Below, piece after piece: positions 1 to 5,447 of a DNA stretch of 9,839 nt. A program made the position numbers and the translations under genes. This DNA is from Chromatocurvus sp046260215 (lineage in GTDB: Bacteria; Pseudomonadota; Gammaproteobacteria; Pseudomonadales; Halieaceae). A model generated the notes under the pieces. The model saw only the letters and a list, made by a program, of their open reading frames with translations, was not told the DNA's origin and ran no database searches. The stretch's first letter is position 1; the number at the start of each line of letters is the position of its first letter. Location of the stretch: positions 1 through 9,839 of the forward strand of contig JBHEPQ010000126.1 in assembly GCA_046260215.1 (NCBI GenBank), read 5' to 3'.

Positions 1-447
1 CGCTCGCCCTTCGCTGAGCGGGTTGATCAAACCGACAAACAGGTGCGGGCACACGTCATCGGGCTGGACCGCATCAACAAGGTTCGCGGCAGCTGGAATC
101 CCGAGGTGCAGGAGCGCGTCACCGGCAGGCTGGTGTCATCAACCTGGCAGATACGGGATGGCGCCAGCTCTGCCGTAATTTTTGAGGAAGTGGTCGAGAG
201 CATCGAAGAGCGCAATGACGCGCGCCTGCTTTTTGCGTGCAGCGCACGCAGCTGCGGACCCAGTGTACAGTGGGCCAACAGGGTGTTCGGACAGCGTATC
301 CTATACGGCACGGAATCCTCCCAGCGCTACAGCGTCTACGCGCTGGGTGAGGAGGAGGCCTCCACACACCGCGTGCTGGTCTACGCGAGCGCGAGAAGCA
401 GCGATCGGCAGTACCTGCACACCGAGATCGTGGTGCTCGCGCCCTAG
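1..447 (+). CDS. DUF4892 domain-containing protein, C-terminal part (5' end outside the window)
   Basis: The reading frame is open from base 1 to a TAG at 445-447, giving 148 residues with no plausible start of its own, so the N-terminus lies upstream of the window. The visible part resembles the DUF4892 family. It has a paired-cysteine stretch (FACSARSCG, Cys80 and Cys85 of the fragment), then WANRVFG, LYG and a strand-rich tail ending in a YLHTEIVVL segment. DUF4892 proteins are normally exported (signal peptide at the missing N-terminus), and some carry an OmpA-like peptidoglycan-binding domain after DUF4892. Here the protein stops directly after DUF4892, so no OmpA domain is present. The two cysteines could form a disulfide in the periplasm, which is inference. 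The family has no established function. A GTG at 43 could be mistaken for a start, but the frame and family similarity continue upstream of it. Confidence 0.6.
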   Translation, partial: RSPFAERVDQTDKQVRAHVIGLDRINKVRGSWNPEVQERVTGRLVSSTWQIRDGASSAVIFEEVVESIEERNDARLLFACSARSCGPSVQWANRVFGQRILYGTESSQRYSVYALGEEEASTHRVLVYASARSSDRQYLHTEIVVLAP

Positions 448-449
448 TG

Positions 450-493
450 GGCCACGCGGCAGGTGGCGCTGAGCCGGAATTCGCCGCGTGGCC
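450..493. terminator. 11-bp perfect inverted repeat between convergent genes, possible bidirectional terminator
   Basis: GGCCACGCGGC at 450-460 is the exact reverse complement of GCCGCGTGGCC at 483-493, with a 22-base loop between. The repeat begins 2 bases after the stop of the DUF4892 gene and ends 2 bases before the complement of the folE stop, so it fills the whole convergent gap. The stem is very GC-rich and would form in either transcript. Neither strand shows a run of T after the stem, so it is not a canonical intrinsic terminator. It may protect 3' ends or act as a REP-like element instead. Confidence 0.45.
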
Positions 494-495
494 GA

Positions 496-1044
496 CTACA
501 CCCTCATTTGCAGCAGCGACAGAAATTCGTCGCGGGTTTTCTGGTCCTCGCGGAAACTGCCGATCATCGAGGAGGTTTTCATGACCGAGTTCTGCTTTTC
601 CACACCGCGCATCATCATGCACATGTGTCGGGCCTCGATGATAACCCCAACCCCCGCCGCTTTCGTGACCTGCATGATGGTTTCTGCGATCTGTGTTGTC
701 AGCGATTCCTGAATCTGCAGGCGGCGGGCAAATACATCCACAATGCGCGCCACTTTGGATAGACCAATTACCTGTCCGGTAGGGATATACGCGACGTGGC
801 ACTTGCCGATAAAGGGGAGTAGATGGTGCTCACACAGGGAGTACAGCTCGATATCCTGAACCAGTATCATCTCGCTGGATTCTGACGGAAACAGCGCGCC
901 ATTGACCACCTCATCCACAGACTGTCGATAGCCGTGGGTCAGGAAATCAAAGGCCTTGGCTGCACGTTCCGGTGTGTCTGCCAGACCCGGTCGGGAAAGA
1001 TCCTCGCCGATCGCTTCAATGATACCTGCCCAGTGTTGTTGCAT
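496..1044 (-). CDS. folE: GTP cyclohydrolase I
   Basis: FolE converts GTP to 7,8-dihydroneopterin triphosphate and formate. This is the first step of tetrahydrofolate synthesis, and in some bacteria also feeds queuosine synthesis. The 182-residue product carries the family signature SLCEHHLLPF, with Cys71 and His74 as zinc ligands and His73 as the catalytic histidine. The third zinc ligand is Cys142 in RHMCMMMRGV. The 71-residue spacing between the two cysteines equals that of the E. coli enzyme (Cys110, Cys181). The frame extends upstream to an ATG at 1095. The start at 1044 is preferred because GGAAGG lies 6 bases before it, the N-terminal MQQHW fits short FolE proteins, and the longer form would overlap prmB. 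It is a zinc-dependent type IA enzyme, not FolE2. It faces the DUF4892 gene and is divergent from prmB, 45 bases away. Confidence 0.95.
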   Translation of the reverse strand: MQQHWAGIIEAIGEDLSRPGLADTPERAAKAFDFLTHGYRQSVDEVVNGALFPSESSEMILVQDIELYSLCEHHLLPFIGKCHVAYIPTGQVIGLSKVARIVDVFARRLQIQESLTTQIAETIMQVTKAAGVGVIIEARHMCMMMRGVEKQNSVMKTSSMIGSFREDQKTRDEFLSLLQMRV

Positions 1045-1074
1045 AATCAACCTTCCATAGAACCAAATGCGAAA

Positions 1075-1083
1075 TGCTATCAT
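1075..1083 (+). promoter_or_regulatory. Candidate extended -10 for prmB
   Basis: TGcTATCAT at 1075-1083 matches an extended -10 element (TG, one base, then TATCAT, five of six matches). No good -35 is visible. Transcription would be expected about 7 bases after the box, that is at or next to the prmB ATG at 1090. No Shine-Dalgarno sequence precedes that ATG, so a leaderless or nearly leaderless transcript is possible. Confidence 0.3.
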
Positions 1084-1084
1084 G

Positions 1085-1114
1085 TTCGTATGCAATATGA
1101 TCCTTCACAGTCAA
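1085..1114 (-). promoter_or_regulatory. Candidate folE promoter
   Basis: On the minus strand there is TTGACT (plus 1109-1114, five of six matches to the -35 consensus). Eighteen bases later comes TACGAA (plus 1085-1090), a poor -10 box. It would start transcription about 35 bases before the folE ATG and would lie inside the first codons of prmB, so the two promoters would overlap. The weak -10 keeps this tentative. Confidence 0.25.
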
Positions 1115-2037
1115 TAAAACGTTCGGGCGCTACGCGTGTGATTGAGGCGATTCGCGCCTGCTGCGACGTCCTTGAAGCCGGGGAGGCTTTCTGTGGTCAC
1201 GGCACCGATAACGTCTGGGACGAGGCCGTGCAAGTGGTGTTGTTTGCGCTGGGGTTGCCCCCGGACGCACCGGCAAGTGTCGGCGCGCAGGCGCTCGCTG
1301 AAGTCGATATTGAACGCATTGATGCCATTTTGCGGCGGCGCGTGGGCGAGCGCATGCCGCTGCCCTACCTGACCGGGGAGGCGTGGTTTGCTGGCTTGCG
1401 CTTTGCCTGTGATCATCGCGCGTTGGTGCCGCGCTCACCGCTGGCGGAACTGGTTACAGCAGGTTTTTGCCCCTGGTATGCCGGCAATGAACCGCTCTCG
1501 ATACTCGATCTGTGCTGTGGTGGCGGTGCGATCGGTATCGCCGCTGCTGTCTACTCGCCGCGAGCGAGTGTGGTTCTCAGCGACGTCGATGCGGACGCGC
1601 TGGCGCTCGCCGCTGAGAATAGGGATCGACACGATGTGAGTGAGCGGGTGCGACTGGTGCAGGGGGATCTTTTCGCCGGCCTGGCAACGCATCGCTTCGA
1701 TATCATTCTTTGCAATCCTCCGTATGTGGATGCAGACGATCTGGCCTCCATGCCGCCGGAGTACGGGCATGAACCACCGCTTGGCCTGGGCGCCGGCCGC
1801 GATGGGCTCGATCTCGCCCGACGCGTCCTGGCCCAGGCGGTGGACCATATGAACCCCGAGGGCGTCCTGCTGCTTGAGCTCGGAAACAGCTGGGAAGCTC
1901 TCGAGGCTGCCTTTCCCCGGGTTCCCTTCACCTGGGTGGAGCTGGAGAACGGTGGACACGGTATTCTGGCCATGCAGACAGCCGAGCTTCGCGAATCTGC
2001 GGCGGCGCTGGCGTATACTACTCACCTGCCCAACTGA
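1090..2037 (+). CDS. prmB: Ribosomal protein uL3 N5-glutamine methyltransferase
   Basis: PrmB uses S-adenosylmethionine to methylate the side-chain amide of a glutamine in ribosomal protein uL3 (L3). The 315-residue product has an N-terminal helical region of about 110 residues followed by a Rossmann-type methyltransferase domain. Motif I is ILDLCCGGGAIGI (138-150), the acidic SAM-ribose region is VVLSDVD (161-167), and the amide-methyltransferase motif is NPPY (209-212). The run from PYVDADDLASMPPEYGHEP is typical of PrmB and distinguishes it from the release-factor methylase PrmC. Length agrees with E. coli PrmB (310). The frame is open upstream to an ATG at 934, but that would overlap folE almost completely. 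ATG 1090 gives the family-like N-terminus. No clear ribosome binding site precedes it. aroC follows after 12 bases, an arrangement known from pseudomonads. Confidence 0.93.
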   Translation: MQYDPSQSIKRSGATRVIEAIRACCDVLEAGEAFCGHGTDNVWDEAVQVVLFALGLPPDAPASVGAQALAEVDIERIDAILRRRVGERMPLPYLTGEAWFAGLRFACDHRALVPRSPLAELVTAGFCPWYAGNEPLSILDLCCGGGAIGIAAAVYSPRASVVLSDVDADALALAAENRDRHDVSERVRLVQGDLFAGLATHRFDIILCNPPYVDADDLASMPPEYGHEPPLGLGAGRDGLDLARRVLAQAVDHMNPEGVLLLELGNSWEALEAAFPRVPFTWVELENGGHGILAMQTAELRESAAALAYTTHLPN

Positions 2038-2049
2038 TAGAGGACGCGC

Positions 2050-3162
2050 ATGTCCGGCAATACTTTTGGAAAATTGTTCACCGTAACCACCTTCGGTGAA
2101 AGTCACGGTCCGGCGCTGGGCTGTGTCGTGGATGGCTGCCCGCCTGGCCTGGCGCTAGACAGCGCCGACCTGCAGCGCGATCTGGACCGGCGCAAGCCGG
2201 GCACCTCACGCTTTACCACCCAGAGGCGCGAACAGGACGAGGTGCGCATCCTGTCGGGCGTATTTGAAGGCAGGACCACCGGCACACCGGTTGGCCTGCT
2301 GATTGAAAATATTGACCAGCGCTCCAGGGACTACTCGAACATCAAGGACAGCTTCCGCCCCGCGCACGCGGACTACACCTATCAACAGAAGTACGGTCAG
2401 CGCGATTATCGTGGCGGTGGCCGGTCCTCCGCCCGGGAAACGGCCACGCGCGTTGCGGCCGGGGCAATTGCGAAGAAGTATCTGCATGAGCGGTGCGGCA
2501 TCAGCGTGCGCGGCTATCTCAAGCAGCTGGGACCGATTGTTGCCAGTCAGCTTGACTGGGCCACTGTCGAGGACAACCCGTTCTTCTGCCCTGATCCCGC
2601 CTGTGTGCCCGAGATGGAGTCCTACATGGCGGCGCTGAACAAGCGCGGTGATTCGGTGGGCGCGCGCATCAACGTGGTGGCCAGCGGAATGCTACCCGGC
2701 CTCGGCGAACCGGTATTCGACCGGCTGGATGCTGACATCGCTGCCGCAATGATGAGCATTAACGCGGTAAAAGGGGTCGAGATCGGCGCTGGCTTTGCAA
2801 GTGTGGAGCAGCAGGGGAGCGAGCACCGGGATGAGATCACGCCGCAGGGTTTTCTCAGCAATCATGCCGGCGGCATTCTTGGTGGGATTTCCAGTGGCCA
2901 GGATATTCTGGTCAGTCTGGCATTGAAGCCAACATCCAGCATTCGCAAGCCCGGCGCCAGCGTCAACAGGGCGGGCGAGGCCATCGATGTAGTCACCCAC
3001 GGTCGCCATGACCCGTGCGTGGGCATACGGGCTACGCCTATTGCCGAGGCCATGCTCGCACTTGTTCTGTTGGACCATCTGCTGCGCGATCGGGCACAGA
3101 ATGCCGATGTGCGGTCGCTGACGCCGGTGGTCCCGGCATCGGCGGCGGGCGCCTCTGACTGA
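2050..3162 (+). CDS. aroC: Chorismate synthase
   Basis: AroC catalyses the last shikimate-pathway step, anti-1,4-elimination of phosphate from 5-enolpyruvylshikimate-3-phosphate to give chorismate, and needs reduced FMN. All diagnostic blocks are present: GESHG at 16-20 with the catalytic histidine, RRKPGTSRFTTQRRE at about 47-61, DSFRPAHADYTY at about 100-111 with the second conserved histidine, and GGGRSSARET at 122-131. The C-terminal half has the usual HAGGILGGISSGQ and RHDPCVGIRATPIAEAM blocks. The 370 residues are slightly longer than E. coli AroC (361). The start at 2050 follows GAGGA by 5 bases. It lies 12 bases after prmB and probably shares its transcript. The stop TGA shares its last base with the ATG of the next small gene (TGATG), suggesting translational coupling. 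Confidence 0.98.
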   Translation: MSGNTFGKLFTVTTFGESHGPALGCVVDGCPPGLALDSADLQRDLDRRKPGTSRFTTQRREQDEVRILSGVFEGRTTGTPVGLLIENIDQRSRDYSNIKDSFRPAHADYTYQQKYGQRDYRGGGRSSARETATRVAAGAIAKKYLHERCGISVRGYLKQLGPIVASQLDWATVEDNPFFCPDPACVPEMESYMAALNKRGDSVGARINVVASGMLPGLGEPVFDRLDADIAAAMMSINAVKGVEIGAGFASVEQQGSEHRDEITPQGFLSNHAGGILGGISSGQDILVSLALKPTSSIRKPGASVNRAGEAIDVVTHGRHDPCVGIRATPIAEAMLALVLLDHLLRDRAQNADVRSLTPVVPASAAGASD

Positions 3163-3398
3163 TGCTGTTTCGCCGTGGCAGGCGCAGCTACCTGCGCACC
3201 GTGTTCCTTGGCATCATCGCGATGGGTGTACTTTTGTGGGCATCGGTCTACCGTTTCAACGTGCCGGGCGAGGTCCTCTGGGAATACTTTGTTGCAACGC
3301 TACTGGTACTGGGGGCCACCATACTCTGTGCGGCGCTGGTGGCGCTCGCGCTGCTCGGTATCAGGCATCTGCTACGCCGCGCCCGTCGGGATAGTTGA
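3162..3398 (+). CDS. Small two-helix inner-membrane protein of unknown function
   Basis: I do not recognise this 78-residue protein. Two hydrophobic segments are clear: about residues 12-30 (from LRTVFLG to LLWASVY) and 42-67 (YFVATLLVLG to ALALLGI). They are joined by a short polar loop of about 11 residues. Arginine clusters at both ends (FRRGRRSY at the N-terminus, RHLLRRARRDS at the C-terminus) predict, by the positive-inside rule, that both ends face the cytoplasm. Its ATG overlaps the aroC stop by one base, which argues that it is real and coupled to aroC translation. Nothing in the sequence indicates an enzymatic role. A small membrane scaffold or stability factor is possible but is a guess. 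Confidence 0.72.
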   Translation: MLFRRGRRSYLRTVFLGIIAMGVLLWASVYRFNVPGEVLWEYFVATLLVLGATILCAALVALALLGIRHLLRRARRDS

Positions 3399-3580
3399 AT
3401 GCTGTCGACTGCGAGCATTATGGCTGCGTTCAGGCGCGTCAAGGCTGCCCCGGTCAGGCGGTTCCGGCCATTGGCGATAAAGCTCACAACCCGGCGCGTC
3501 TGCCCGACGCCACTCCACATTTGCCGTCTCAGGACGTATATTACCTATCAAACCCAATGCAACTCGAGAAGGTGTAAATC
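3399..3580 (+). promoter_or_regulatory. Intergenic region with candidate promoter for the 3581 gene
   Basis: No convincing gene lies in these 182 bases. TCCACA at 3514-3519 (four of six to -35) is followed after 17 bases by TATATT at 3537-3542 (five of six to -10). This would start transcription near 3549 and leave a leader of about 30 bases ending in the ribosome binding site GAGAAGGTG (3566-3574). Just after the preceding gene, AATGCT (3398-3403) and AGCATT (3414-3419) form a weak 6-bp inverted repeat without a T-tract, at best a poor terminator. A 5-bp GCGTC/GACGC hairpin lies near 3496-3510. Confidence 0.4.
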
Positions 3581-4378
3581 ATGTTGAAGTCAGGTGTTAT
3601 TGCTGTCGCCCTAACGTTGGCGGTGCCCGCCCAGGCCGCCCTTGACTGGGACGCCGCTCTCGACGGAGAGCATCGTAGTGAAAAGACTATGGCAAGAGAC
3701 GAGTTCAGGCATCCGCGTGAAACGCTTGAGTTTTTCGGGCTGCGCGAGGGTATGACGGTGGTCGAGCTGTCACCGGGCGGTGGCTGGTATACCGAGGTTC
3801 TGGCACCGTTGATGGCAGAAAATGGCCGCTACTATGCGGCACATGGCAGCGTGAACGGTAGCGCCTATGCGCGTCGCTCTCTGGGCGCCTACCTGACCAT
3901 GCTGGGCAATGACGACGCTACCTATGGCGACGTCATCGTGACTGAACTCAATCCACCACAGAGCGTTTCCATTGCTCCGGCGGGCAGCACCGACCTGGTG
4001 CTCGCGTTCCGCAACGTCCACAGCTGGATGCGTGGCGACGTGCTCGAGGAGGTTCTGGCGAGCGCCTTCACGGCGCTGAAGCCCGGCGGGGTGTTAGGCG
4101 TCGTGCAGCATCGTGGCCGTGATGGCATCAGCGTGGAAGACATGCAAAAAACTGCCTATGTCACCGAAGAGCACGTGATCTCTGCGGCCAAGGCCGCCGG
4201 GTTCGATCTGGCAGACCGCTCGGAGGTCAACGCCAATCCAAAGGACACGGCAGATTACGAGAAAGGCGTCTGGACACTTCCACCGTCGCTGGCCAACGGA
4301 GAAGAGAATCGCGAACGCTATCTTGCGATTGGCGAAAGTGATCGCATGACGCTGAAATTCGTCAAGCCCGTAGAGTAA
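3581..4378 (+). CDS. Predicted exported class I methyltransferase-like protein (COG4798 type)
   Basis: The 265-residue product begins with a classic short signal peptide: Lys3, a hydrophobic core (VIAVALTLAV), and AQA at 17-19 before a predicted cut. The mature part resembles the group of 'predicted methyltransferases' with a RHPRETLEFFG block (residues 44-54). A glycine-rich SAM-binding-like motif follows (VVELSPGGGWYTEVLAP, about 60-76). Later come the DLVLAFRNVHSW strand and the ALKPGGVLGVVQHR block, typical of Rossmann methyltransferases. The protein has no cysteine at all, which suits an exported protein. The substrate is unknown, and SAM is not normally available in the periplasm, so true methyltransferase activity outside the cytoplasm is uncertain. 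The start ATG has a good ribosome binding site (AAGG, 8 bases away). It probably has its own promoter and heads the run through pdxB. Confidence 0.8.
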   Translation: MLKSGVIAVALTLAVPAQAALDWDAALDGEHRSEKTMARDEFRHPRETLEFFGLREGMTVVELSPGGGWYTEVLAPLMAENGRYYAAHGSVNGSAYARRSLGAYLTMLGNDDATYGDVIVTELNPPQSVSIAPAGSTDLVLAFRNVHSWMRGDVLEEVLASAFTALKPGGVLGVVQHRGRDGISVEDMQKTAYVTEEHVISAAKAAGFDLADRSEVNANPKDTADYEKGVWTLPPSLANGEENRERYLAIGESDRMTLKFVKPVE

Positions 4379-4396
4379 CGCCAGTTGGCAGATTTT

Positions 4397-4633
4397 GTGC
4401 GCGTGCCGCCGGATCGTCTGCCGTCGGCTACGCTGGCAGCATTGCTCGAGGAGTATGTGAGTCGCGACGGCACGGACTACGGGCGCTACGATATCAGCCT
4501 CGAGGAGAAACGCAGTCAGCTGCATTCGCGGTTGGCGGCAGGTGACCTGCAGCTGCTGTATGACGCCGACAGCGAGCACTGGGATCTGGTGGCCAAGGAC
4601 CGTGCACGGCAGTTGTTGGCTGATCGGGACTGA
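4397..4633 (+). CDS. yheU: YheU-like UPF0270 family protein
   Basis: This is a 78-residue cytoplasmic protein of the UPF0270 (YheU) family, which has no established function. The family core is easy to see: LLEEYVSRDGTDYGRYDISLEEKRSQL aligns with E. coli YheU (LIESFVLREGTDYG...TLEQK). An amphipathic C-terminal part (LAAGDLQLLYDADSEHWDLV) also matches. No ATG is available. GTG at 4397 gives MRVPPDRL, which lines up with MLIPWQDL of YheU, so it is preferred. A TTG at 4385 would add four residues. Neither has a strong ribosome binding site, so translation is probably coupled to the gene ending at 4378. tusA follows 8 bases later. Being next to tusA and epmC hints at a translation-related role, but this is only inference from position. 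Confidence 0.82.
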   Translation: MRVPPDRLPSATLAALLEEYVSRDGTDYGRYDISLEEKRSQLHSRLAAGDLQLLYDADSEHWDLVAKDRARQLLADRD

Positions 4634-4641
4634 GTGGCGTT

Positions 4642-4884
4642 ATGAGTGATGTCTGTGATCAAACGCTGGATGCCACCGGGCTGTTATGCCCGGAGCCGGT
4701 GATGTTGATGCACAACCGTATCCGGGATATGGCGGTGGGTGAGGTGATTCTCGTGCTGGCGACAGACCCATCCACGCGCCGCGATATCCCCGATTTCTGT
4801 CGTTTTCTCGGGCACGAGCTTGTTGATCAAAACGAAGCTGACGGCGCTTATCGTTACCGGGTGCGTAAACAAGGGGTTGCATGA
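4642..4884 (+). CDS. tusA: Sulfurtransferase TusA
   Basis: TusA takes persulfide sulfur from the cysteine desulfurase IscS and passes it to TusBCD/TusE. From there it reaches MnmA for 2-thiolation of the wobble uridine in tRNA for Lys, Glu and Gln. The 80-residue protein has the family hallmark LDATGLLCPEPVM with the sulfur-carrying Cys16 in a CPEP motif. It also has the conserved DPSTRRDIPDFCRFLGHEL block, close to E. coli TusA (81 residues). The C-terminus YRYRVRK fits the E. coli YRYLIRK. The ATG follows GAGTGG at a workable distance. The stop overlaps the start of epmC by four bases (ATGA), so the two are translationally coupled. The tRNA-Glu(TTC) encoded in this window is a final substrate of the pathway, although nothing shows that the linkage is functional. 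Confidence 0.96.
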   Translation: MSDVCDQTLDATGLLCPEPVMLMHNRIRDMAVGEVILVLATDPSTRRDIPDFCRFLGHELVDQNEADGAYRYRVRKQGVA

Positions 4885-5429
4885 ACGCCGCTCGCCTGGA
4901 ATCCCTGTTTAACCGCTGCTTTGCCAGAAGCTGCCACACGGTGCTGCGAGGTGGGGCTGATGAGCCGGTTTATACGCCTGCGGCTGACGGGGTTCCGGCA
5001 CGCATTGCATATCGGGAGGACTTCGTCTCGAGTGCGCTGCACGAGGTCGCGCACTGGTGCATCGCGGGGAAAGCGCGTTTACAACAGGTGGATTACGGTT
5101 ACTGGTATGCGCCGGACGGTCGATCCCCCGAGGAGCAGCTGGCCTTTGAGCGCGCTGAGGCGCGACCACAGGCACTGGAATGGCTATTTGCCCAGTCCTG
5201 CGGGGTAGCGTTCTCTCTTAGTTTTGACAACCTGTCTGGCGAGACCGATCCAGCCGGGCGTCGCCGCCTTGCCTGTGCCGTAGCGCGAGAAGCGGAAGCG
5301 TTGCGCTGCGGCTCACTGCCGCCGCGCGCGCGGCACTTTTACCGTATCTTGCGCGAGGAATCCCGAGGCGGTGTGCCGCTGAAGGGGATGTGTTTCAACA
5401 GCCCCGTGGCGATATCGGGTGCGCATTGA
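4881..5429 (+). CDS. epmC: Elongation factor P hydroxylase
   Basis: EpmC (YfcM) hydroxylates the beta-lysyl-lysine that EpmA and EpmB install on elongation factor P, the factor that rescues ribosomes stalled at polyproline. The 182-residue protein shows the metal-binding HEVAHW (54-59) followed by CIAGKARLQQVDYGYWYAPDGR, nearly the same as the E. coli sequence, and EARPQALEWLF further on. Length equals that of E. coli YfcM (about 182). The last third is less conserved, which I read as normal divergence. It overlaps tusA by four bases. Its stop TGA (5427-5429) lies inside the first copy of a 14-bp tandem repeat shared with the pdxB start region. Its presence predicts epmA and epmB elsewhere in the genome and a lysine at the tip of EF-P. 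Confidence 0.93.
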   Translation: MNAARLESLFNRCFARSCHTVLRGGADEPVYTPAADGVPARIAYREDFVSSALHEVAHWCIAGKARLQQVDYGYWYAPDGRSPEEQLAFERAEARPQALEWLFAQSCGVAFSLSFDNLSGETDPAGRRRLACAVAREAEALRCGSLPPRARHFYRILREESRGGVPLKGMCFNSPVAISGAH

Positions 5430-5447
5430 AAGTTGCGCATTGAAAAT
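5420..5447 (+). repeat. 14-bp tandem duplication across the epmC/pdxB junction
   Basis: TGCGCATTGAAAGT (5420-5433) is followed at once by TGCGCATTGAAAAT (5434-5447). The copies are identical at 13 of 14 bases. The first copy contains the epmC stop (TGA 5427-5429), and the second contains the likely pdxB start (TTG 5440-5442). With one copy only, TTG and TGA would overlap as TTGA, a normal four-base coupling. The duplication separates stop and start by 10 bases. Confidence 0.85.

Noticed and set aside
119..802. Long minus-strand open frame over the DUF4892 and folE region
   Set aside because: It overlaps two well-supported genes, and its arginine- and proline-rich translation is typical of an out-of-frame read of GC-rich DNA.
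934..1089. Upstream extension of prmB to ATG 934
   Set aside because: It would lie antisense within folE, and the extra residues do not fit the family. ATG 1090 gives the expected length.
1045..1095. Upstream extension of folE to ATG 1095
   Set aside because: The internal ATG at 1044 has a good ribosome binding site and a family-like N-terminus.
1435..2106. Minus-strand open frame opposite prmB
   Set aside because: It is a shadow of prmB with no recognisable domain.
3399..3587. Short plus-strand frames in the gap before the exported methyltransferase
   Set aside because: They have no ribosome binding site and an arginine-rich translation without a domain, and they run into the promoter and ribosome binding site of the next gene.
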